This document shows, piece by piece, positions 60,301 to 64,000 of a stretch of 64,000 nt of DNA (its first letter is position 1; each line of letters opens with the position of its first letter). The notes beneath the pieces are model-generated. The model saw only the letters and a list, made by a program, of their open reading frames with translations. It made no database searches and was not told where the DNA came from. The position numbers and the translations under genes were made by a program. Location: assembly GCF_037975245.1 (NCBI RefSeq), contig NC_092575.1, positions 26,068,841-26,132,840 on the forward strand. The letters are read 5' to 3'. This DNA is from Apostichopus japonicus. Taxonomy: Eukaryota > Echinodermata > Holothuroidea > Aspidochirotida > Stichopodidae.

Positions 60301-61530
60301 AAGGTCCTTATCCTGTAGAGCACAGAGACTACTAGACTACACTATTACCATGCTTAAAACATATATCAGGCAACCTATGACCATGTTTTGAACATATATC
60401 AGGCTCACTATGACCATGTTTCGAACATATATCAGGCTCGTTATGAACATGTTTTGAACATACATCAGGCTCCCTATGAACATGTTTTGAACATATATCA
60501 GGCCTGCTATGACCATGTTTTGAACATATATCAGGCTCGTTATAACCATGCTTTGAATATATATCAGGCGCGCTATGACCATGTTTTGAACATATATCAG
60601 GCTCGCTATGACCATGTTTTGAACATAAATCAGGCTCGCCATGACCATGCTTTGAACATAAATCAGGCTAGGTTATGACCATGTTTTGAACATAAATCAA
60701 GCTCGCTATGACCATGCTTTGAACATATATCAGGCATGCTATGACCATGCTTTGAACATAGATCAAGCTTGGTTATGACCATGTTTTGAACATAAATCAG
60801 GCTCACTATAACCATGCTTTGAACATTAATCAGGCTCGCTATGACCATGATTTGAACAATAACCAGGCTCGCTATGAACATGTTTTGAACATAATCAGAT
60901 GGCCATTTTATGGAGGTACATTTCCTGCAAGTTACAAATTTGACAAATTCCTATTTGTTGGGATTCAGTTACCCTATTCATAATTAGGAAGTCCCCACAA
61001 CTTCTAACTGTGACCACATAATATTTTCCCCCTCCCCACCTCGCCCTTTCATTATGTGATTAACAAAAATTATGTGTAATAATCAGATCATGTAACAGAG
61101 GCAATTCATGTCCAAAATCTTTGTTGCTTAGACTGTTCAAAATCAAGTTTGGAACGCACTTCCTGCTATAGTTACTCTATGAAGATGTACATAGAAACAT
61201 GCACATGTATGTTATTAAACTTTCATGTGAATCTTGTGGAGTTGAAACTTTACTAGAGATGAAAATTATATGAACTGCACTAAAGTTTAATGAATTGTAA
61301 TAAATTCCACAAATCAAAGGCTTACAGATGTGACAAATAAACTTTAGTCTATTAGGCAACACTTTGCAATATCTGAATTATTAGCAACAGCAAATATATA
61401 TTTTTATTCCATTTTATGTCAAAACTTGATTAATTCTGAAGAACATTAAAACAAAGACATCCTAATTACCTTCATGTCTGATGAGTTAATTGTTGCTTCT
61501 TCCAGTCTGAACTGGTAGTCTTCAACTTTC
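24275..61530 (-). CDS. CLIP1: CLIP1 (CLIP-170) C-terminal part: coiled coil, zinc knuckles, tail; 24 exons
   Basis: Exons in coding order: 61470-61530, 59952-60056, 59125-59382, 58645-58702, 58135-58218, 57509-57576, 57032-57120, 56349-56514, 44377-44592, 43943-44146, 42609-42853, 42129-42252, 41421-41665, 33702-33923, 31364-31594, 30668-30886, 29597-29717, 29001-29056, 28532-28649, 27821-28007, 27325-27377, 26865-26992, 26188-26360, 24275-24321. All phases agree and give 1,158 aa plus stop. The first exon ([13 protein letters not shown]) matches the human CLIP-170 neck KVEDLQFRVEEES. A long heptad-rich coiled coil follows, then [15 protein letters not shown], two CCHC-type zinc knuckles ([15 protein letters not shown] and [14 protein letters not shown]) and a C-terminal DDEQTY. 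CLIP-170 tracks growing microtubule plus ends; its coiled coil dimerises, the knuckles bind dynactin p150 and LIS1, and the acidic/aromatic tail binds CAP-Gly domains. The N-terminal CAP-Gly exons lie outside the window. CLIP2 is excluded because it lacks the knuckles. Confidence 0.95.
24690..25062. repeat. ~120-bp tandem repeat, about 3 copies, CLIP1 last intron
   Basis: Unit carries GTCTGAATCCAG, AAAGAAGTATCTAACTAAAC, CCATCATC, TCCATTTCCTTAA, CTTTAATTA and ATCCAATGTT. Confidence 0.9.
25600..25735. repeat. ~45-60-bp tandem repeat, 3 copies, CLIP1 intron
   Basis: Repeated TGCCAAGTTTGATACCTGTA followed by AAGCCATTCACACCCCCTGA. Confidence 0.8.
26188..26360 (-). CDS. CLIP1: CLIP1 exon w (zinc knuckle 1 and start of 2)
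   Basis: [20 protein letters not shown] then [29 protein letters not shown]. The first knuckle C-x2-C-x5-H-x4-C is complete; the second is split by the intron. Acceptor TTTTCACACAG, donor GAAA|GTAAGA; phase 2 in, 1 out. Confidence 0.96.
26865..26992 (-). CDS. CLIP1: CLIP1 exon v ([10 protein letters not shown] block)
   Basis: [20 protein letters not shown] to NMDHDLSDL, almost identical to human [18 protein letters not shown]. Acceptor CATTGGGCAG, donor TTAGA|GTAAGT; phase 0 in, 2 out. Confidence 0.95.
27325..27377 (-). CDS. CLIP1: CLIP1 exon u
   Basis: [17 protein letters not shown], 53 bp. Acceptor TACCTCCAG, donor CAG|GTAAGA; phase 1 in, 0 out. Confidence 0.9.
27821..28007 (-). CDS. CLIP1: CLIP1 exon t
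   Basis: [20 protein letters not shown] to NPGDLDED, matching human EVTVLRGENASAKSL. Acceptor TTTATTTCAG, donor GATG|GTGAGT; phase 0 in, 1 out. Confidence 0.93.
28366..28531. repeat. ~70-bp tandem repeat with CLIP1 exon s end and donor
   Basis: Two extra copies of the last ~25 exon bases (ACCTCTTGTTTGTAATGTTC on the plus strand) with TATCTATTTACC and a G-rich intron tail, at about 28366-28420 and 28436-28484. Confidence 0.88.
28532..28649 (-). CDS. CLIP1: CLIP1 exon s
   Basis: [20 protein letters not shown] to EHYKQE, matching human [20 protein letters not shown]. Acceptor TATTTTTCAG, donor GAG|GTAAAT; phase 2 in, 0 out. Its end is copied twice in the adjacent intron. Confidence 0.92.
29001..29056 (-). 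CDS. CLIP1: CLIP1 exon r
   Basis: [18 protein letters not shown]. Acceptor TTTCTGTAG (the next AG, 3 nt on, would drop one Gln). Donor AAAAA|GTTAGT; phase 0 in, 2 out. Confidence 0.87.
29597..29717 (-). CDS. CLIP1: CLIP1 exon q
   Basis: [20 protein letters not shown] to KDKESAGSE. Acceptor GTCATTACAG, donor GAG|GTATAA; phase 2 in, 0 out. Confidence 0.9.
30668..30886 (-). CDS. CLIP1: CLIP1 exon p (symmetric module 3)
   Basis: [20 protein letters not shown] to GMETLKSQ(V), 73 codons, phase 2 at both ends. Acceptor TTGATAG. The donor CAGGT|GTAAGT was chosen over CAG|GTGTAA because it keeps phase 2. Confidence 0.92.
31364..31594 (-). CDS. CLIP1: CLIP1 exon o (symmetric module 2)
   Basis: [20 protein letters not shown] to DVTSLKSQ(L), 77 codons, phase 2 at both ends. 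Acceptor CTCTTTCAG, donor AACT|GTGAGT. Confidence 0.93.
31935..32334. mobile_element. hAT-type MITE, copy 1 (400 bp)
   Basis: CAGGGTTGTCCAACC and its inverse at the ends, exact 8-bp duplication GTCTAACT at 31927-31934 and 32335-32342. GC-rich right arm (GGGCCGGACTGTGGCCCGCG). Non-coding. Confidence 0.93.
32775..33060. repeat. ~49-bp minisatellite, about 5-6 copies
   Basis: Unit GTGTGGAGAGTACCTTGGCA plus TACCAACACATTTAACATTC and ACTAACTT. It resembles a shortened, diverged form of the neighbouring exon-end repeat (TGGAGAATACC, GCATAC, ATTCATAAACTT). Confidence 0.9.
33225..33701. repeat. ~130-bp tandem duplication of a CLIP1 exon end and donor
   Basis: Three extra copies of the last ~95 nt of exon n plus ~35 nt of intron. 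Exon-like ends fall at 33309, 33443 and 33576 (spacing 134, 133, 126 to 33702). The donors at 33309 and 33443 keep GTAAGT; at 33576 it is ATAAGT. No copy has the exon's acceptor. Confidence 0.93.
33702..33923 (-). CDS. CLIP1: CLIP1 exon n (symmetric coiled-coil module 1)
   Basis: [20 protein letters not shown] to SSQGILQAE(L), 74 codons, phase 2 at both ends. Acceptor CACAATATAG, donor GAGCT|GTAAGT. Its 3' 95 nt and donor are copied repeatedly downstream. Confidence 0.93.
34314..34799. repeat. 65-bp minisatellite, distal block, about 7 copies
   Basis: Same unit as the 38191-41447 array, cut off from it by the TIR transposon; its last unit abuts the transposon's CTAT target site. Confidence 0.93.
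34800..38190. mobile_element. 3.39-kb non-autonomous TIR transposon inside the 65-bp array
   Basis: Ends GGCAGATTTCACA...GATGGTCC and the inverse, about 25 of 28 matching, flanked by CTAT on both sides (34796-34799, 38191-38194). It splits the minisatellite. The interior carries repeated GGACGGACA strings, several in hairpin loops, and a tandem dispersed repeat at 36060-36830. No transposase is recognisable. Confidence 0.85.
36060..36830. repeat. ~290-bp repeat, about 3 diverged tandem copies
   Basis: Repeated order ATTAATATGCATG, CTACCAATATCAC, TGACCTCATTAATATTCATG, TCCCTTGTCGAGTTAT. The same family has one copy at 5090-5420. Confidence 0.75.
38191..41447. repeat. 65-bp minisatellite, about 50 copies, with CLIP1 splice donors
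   Basis: The unit on the gene strand is ~26 nt of exon m (AAGATAACAGGCTTGGAGGC, CATATT) plus GTGAGTAACAACTGCATACA and TAGGTTGTGTTTGCAACTT. Variant classes (CCTATGTATGCAG versus GCTATGTATGAAG; TTTAAG, TTTTAG or TTTAG) recur in blocks of 8-10 units. Open frames across it are artefacts. Confidence 0.96.
41421..41665 (-). CDS. CLIP1: CLIP1 exon m, whose 3' end seeds a 65-bp minisatellite
   Basis: [20 protein letters not shown] to [11 protein letters not shown](L). Acceptor ATTCCTCCAG, donor ATATT|GTGAGT; phase 0 in, 2 out. The last ~26 exon bases and the following ~39 intron bases are the repeat unit of the array immediately downstream. Confidence 0.93.
42129..42252 (-). CDS. CLIP1: CLIP1 exon l
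   Basis: [20 protein letters not shown] to QNTEQREK. Acceptor TTCTTTCAG, donor AAG|GTAAAT; phase 2 in, 0 out. Confidence 0.92.
42609..42853 (-). CDS. CLIP1: CLIP1 exon k
   Basis: [20 protein letters not shown] to DTERVRQQ(L). Acceptor ATCTTTCCAG, donor CAGCT|GTAAGT; phase 0 in, 2 out. Confidence 0.92.
43091..43630. mobile_element. hAT-like MITE with CAGTGGCGTAGCTAG ends (540 bp)
   Basis: CAGTGGCGTAGCTAGAGG at the left and its inverse at the right (CTAGCTACGCCATTG). Flanking octamers ACAACTAC and ACCACTAC differ at one base, fitting an 8-bp target duplication. The interior is C-rich near 43230-43246. Confidence 0.8.
43943..44146 (-). CDS. CLIP1: CLIP1 exon j
   Basis: 68 codons, [20 protein letters not shown] to EKEAQARTE. 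Acceptor ATCAAAACAG, donor GAG|GTATTA; phase 0. Confidence 0.9.
44377..44592 (-). CDS. CLIP1: CLIP1 exon i
   Basis: 72 codons, [19 protein letters not shown] to [10 protein letters not shown]. Acceptor CATCGTAG, donor AAG|GTCAGT; phase 0 at both ends. Confidence 0.9.
45348..45752. mobile_element. hAT-type MITE, copy 2 (405 bp)
   Basis: Terminal CAGGGTTGTCCAACC and its inverse, flanked by an exact 8-bp duplication GTTTAGAA (45340-45347, 45753-45760). Highly similar to 31935-32334. No open frame. Confidence 0.92.
47264..49650. mobile_element. 2.39-kb non-autonomous TIR transposon with GTGACGTACGGGACA motifs
   Basis: Ends are GGGCAGGTCCAAGCTATTT and its inverse, flanked by AAAT on both sides (4-bp target duplication, 47260-47263 and 49651-49654). 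Eight copies of GTGACGTACGGGACA or its complement lie in the subterminal parts. The middle holds three ~270-bp tandem units. No transposase frame. Confidence 0.82.
47840..48645. repeat. ~270-bp tandem repeat, 3 copies, inside the TIR element
   Basis: Each unit carries CACAAATGATTCAAG, GCAAAGTTTTGGTGCAAA, ACTCCCCACTA and CCACAGTAATGCCACGTAAT in the same order. Confidence 0.88.
56349..56514 (-). CDS. CLIP1: CLIP1 exon h
   Basis: [19 protein letters not shown] to GNKKQTENL, matching human DVEELQLKLTKANENASFL. Acceptor CTTTCGATAG, donor CTG|GTGAGT; phase 2 in, 0 out. Confidence 0.92.
56580..56690. repeat. AT-rich ~30-bp microsatellite-like repeat
   Basis: (AT)n blocks separated by CTATATTTATAC, three units, just inside the intron upstream of exon h. 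Confidence 0.88.
57032..57120 (-). CDS. CLIP1: CLIP1 exon g (conserved SGxSS block)
   Basis: [20 protein letters not shown] to NEDLRSKDR, matching human [20 protein letters not shown]. Acceptor ATCTTGTAG, donor ACAG|GTGAGA; phase 0 in, 2 out. Confidence 0.93.
57509..57576 (-). CDS. CLIP1: CLIP1 exon f
   Basis: [20 protein letters not shown] then KL. Acceptor CATCCTTCAACAG, donor CTG|GTAAGT; phase 1 in, 0 out. Confidence 0.9.
58135..58218 (-). CDS. CLIP1: CLIP1 exon e
   Basis: [20 protein letters not shown] to TKSSLQ. Acceptor CACTTTCTCAG, donor CAAG|GTAAGT; phase 1 at both ends. Confidence 0.87.
58645..58702 (-). CDS. CLIP1: CLIP1 exon d
   Basis: [19 protein letters not shown]. Acceptor TTTTGAACAG, donor CAAG|GTGAGT; phase 0 in, 1 out. 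Confidence 0.87.
59125..59382 (-). CDS. CLIP1: CLIP1 exon c
   Basis: 86 codons from [18 protein letters not shown] to [10 protein letters not shown], heptad-rich. Acceptor CTTTAATCAG. The donor ACG|GTCTGT is weak but is the only one keeping phase 0 with the next exon. Confidence 0.85.
59875..59916. repeat. CCCCT simple repeat
   Basis: A run of CCCCTCCCCT-type units next to exon b, on the intron side. Confidence 0.8.
59952..60056 (-). CDS. CLIP1: CLIP1 exon b
   Basis: [20 protein letters not shown] to LQDMEELK, coiled coil. Acceptor TTATTTCAG, donor AAA|GTAAGT; phase 0. Confidence 0.9.
60350..60897. repeat. 33-bp minisatellite, about 16 copies, CLIP1 intron
   Basis: Unit about CCATGTTTTGAACATATATC plus AGGCTCGCTATGA. 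Being 33 bp it stays open in several frames and gives spurious 11-residue-repeat peptides on both strands. Confidence 0.92.
61470..61530 (-). CDS. CLIP1: CLIP1 exon a (neck)
   Basis: [20 protein letters not shown], nearly colinear with the human neck sequence just after the CAP-Gly region. Acceptor ATTTTGCAG, donor AAG|GTAATT; phase 2 in, 0 out. Confidence 0.92.
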
Positions 61531-64000
61531 CTGCAAAATAAACAAAACCAAACAATAAAAAACATGATAATTCTTAAATCATACAAAACATCAGTACAAA
61601 AACAAGATCTCTGAGGTACTGATATATCAAGAATGAATGCTATGATGAATGAAATGAAGGAAAGAAGTGAAATTTGACCTAAAATAACCACGAATGGTTT
61701 AAGACTTTATGAAAGAAAATGACAAAGAAGATTAACGGCTTAATGTGTTTAAAATAACTTGTGGACAATATGAAATAGTTCATCCATAGTAACGCTGAAT
61801 ACCACGCTGGTTTTCAACTAACTGGTTCGGTACAAAACAAACTTAACTCCTCCAATTTCTAACACACATTCTCATCAACTTTACCTATAGACCTTAATAC
61901 TGCTTGCATAGCATACACCCCTATGACCCCCTCTTAACTCTAAATAAAGAGTTAGAAAGGGATGCAGTAAATCAGTCTCTTTTCACTTCATGGATTAACT
62001 CTAATTAATGATCAATGGAAAATTGAAGGTAATTACCAAAGTGTTGACGACCATCCACTAATGAAGTAACACGTCTGCATAATGTGTCGAAATGTTAAGT
62101 TTTTTTTTTATCAAATTCCTCCCGTTATATGTAATTGCAGTAATTCAACCTACACTGGCTGATCAATACATTTGAATTTGTCCCATGCAATAGCATACAG
62201 AGCTATATAAAAATCCACTTTTGTTATGAGTATAGATCTGATGTGTTGTAAGTCTCAAGAGTCTACTGCATAAAGATCATTGTGAATATGGACTGCCTAA
62301 ATATAGCAGGTGGTTAAACACTTCTACTACAATGACTAAATGGTTAATAATTCACACTTTAAACTAGCATACTTACATCCATATTGCAAGTTATCTAGAC
62401 CTGCTACTTAACGGTCTACACTTGGAATTTAAATGGTACTTGAAGCAGCTAGTTGCATTTATCAAATTTACCCTAAAAAATGGAACCGATACTGCTAGTT
62501 GCATATTATCATGTAATATCATAATGTAACATATTATAACATCATTGTTGCATATTGTTGTATAATATAATATCATTGCACATGTAAAACAAGTTGAGAA
62601 AGCATGATACCTTGTAAAGAAAATGAGAATGATGACCATAAACCAAACTACATTTACATAGCCAAGTCTGCTTTGCATATAAGAATCTAGGCAGAAGTCA
62701 TTCATCCAGCAAATTTAAACTTTTGTTGGGATTAGGCTGGGGGCATCTAAACCATTTCACTTCTTCATAGATTTTTGATTCTTACAAACAGGAAAACTAA
62801 ATAGCTTGGAAATTTGAAACAAAAGAGGATATCCTTTGCGTTCTATAATTGTTAAAGTTTCAACAGTGGCATGTTTATAACAATCTCTCGCATTTTACAG
62901 CTTACTGTACAGGCGTTCTACAATGCTGTTGGCATTCAATAAAACTTAACATCCTAACTACAGCCTATATGCACATCACCAACGTACAGTGAAATGTTCA
63001 ACTTTTTTTCCCCCTGTATGGTTGATAATGCTGAGATGCTATATTTTGCAGAACAAATTTGTTTGGGATTATCTGTGACTAGCTTTTTCAACAACAACAA
63101 CAGGGTGTCCTGATCATGTTTACATGTCTTTACTATGACATCATGCCTTTGTATTTATTTGCAAAATTAAAAAAAACAAATCGAGAAAATTATTTAGATT
63201 ATGTTATACACATTAATTATAGTCACTACATAGCAGAAGAATGAACAAAAACCGTTTATTTTTGTGATTTCCCTACCATATAGGACCATTATCCTATACC
63301 GTCATCCTAGCAATGAACCTATACCGTAATATATCCCGGATGGATAATCACAACACCTTCAGGGATAAATTAATTTTATATCATTTATTAAGACAACTTG
63401 CTATTTACACTTGAACTTTACTGAAGAGACATATTCATCACACAGTATCACACTGACTGGTCCTTAATACAAACAATACAGAAATATGTTTGACCTCATA
63501 ACTAATGTCAGATAAATATCTCAGCTACTTCTCCGACACATTTGTTTATTTACAAGAAAACTACTGTTACCATACCTATAAACTATTGAGTAACATTTTT
63601 GACCTGTGTTTTGATCCCAACATAACCCATACAGCATCTACCATGATATCTTTCTGCCTCTTTCTCCACCTCTCTCTTTCTCTTGATCACACAAGGTGGT
63701 CTGCAGGATAATAATTTATTCCCTGTCAACACATTCCTTGGCTACCATCACAGCAGCTACTACTGGCTTATATCAAAAGATACCAGATGGTTGGAAATGA
63801 ATTAGTGATGCTTTATTTTTAGAAACAAAACAAGCTTTGGATAAATGTGTATACACAAAGCTAGACAATGGAGTGGGAGTTGTTGTGACAAAATCTTACA
63901 AGATGAACTAACTATGCAGACACCTCATTAATTAGGTTTCCTCTTACGATTACTTGTATTGGTTAATATTGGAGATATTTCACTTGAATTTTAAATCTGA
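61531..64000 (-). other. CLIP1: CLIP1 intron running off the right edge
   Basis: No exon with plausible splice sites and coiled-coil or CAP-Gly content was found. The preceding exon must end in phase 2. Confidence 0.6.

Noticed and set aside
60337-60881. Repeat-peptide frames of 70-100 codons on both strands
   Set aside because: Consequence of a 33-bp intronic minisatellite.

Overview
This is a metazoan nuclear genomic window: AT-rich, with many introns that have GT-AG boundaries, long introns, and many minisatellites and non-autonomous DNA transposons. Three conserved animal genes can be read exon by exon. The style (low GC, intron lengths, hAT and other TIR elements, protein divergence from vertebrates) suggests a marine invertebrate deuterostome such as an echinoderm. 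I cannot prove the species from the sequence.

Layout. (1) About 0.28-10.9 kb, minus strand: an essentially complete moonraker gene (MNR/KIAA0753, a centriolar-satellite protein). Fourteen coding exons chain in phase to about 1,000 aa and stop at 280; a short 5' coding or UTR exon upstream of 10924 is not identified. (2) About 10.9-14.3 kb: a head-to-head intergenic region. It holds two diverged copies of a ~0.6 kb inverted-repeat element and, between them, a CRE (TGACGTCA) overlapping an RFX X-box-like site. (3) 14.3-19.5 kb, plus strand: a CCDC74-family gene, eight coding exons, 353 aa, with an AATAAA at 19496. (4) About 19.5-24.3 kb: a convergent region, probably mostly the 3' UTR of the next gene plus spacer. 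(5) 24.3 kb to the right edge, minus strand: the 3' part of CLIP1 (CLIP-170). Twenty-four coding exons encode about 1,158 aa of coiled coil, two zinc knuckles and an acidic/aromatic tail. The N-terminal CAP-Gly domains lie beyond 64 kb.

The genes do not form an operon. MNR acts at centrioles and basal bodies, and CCDC74 relatives are linked to cilia and spindles, so their divergent pairing with an X-box-like site could mean shared ciliary regulation. CLIP1 is a microtubule plus-end protein.

The most unusual signal is that several tandem arrays inside introns are built from an exon's own end plus its splice site. A 65-bp minisatellite (about 50 copies next to the exon, plus about 7 beyond a transposon) repeats the last ~26 nt of a CLIP1 exon and its GTGAGT donor. 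A ~130-bp array repeats 95 nt of another CLIP1 exon with its donor, a ~70-bp array does the same at a third exon, and one MNR exon start with its acceptor is copied beside itself. Two further TIR transposons (3.39 kb and 2.39 kb, each with a 4-bp target duplication) carry repeated internal motifs; one sits inside the 65-bp array.
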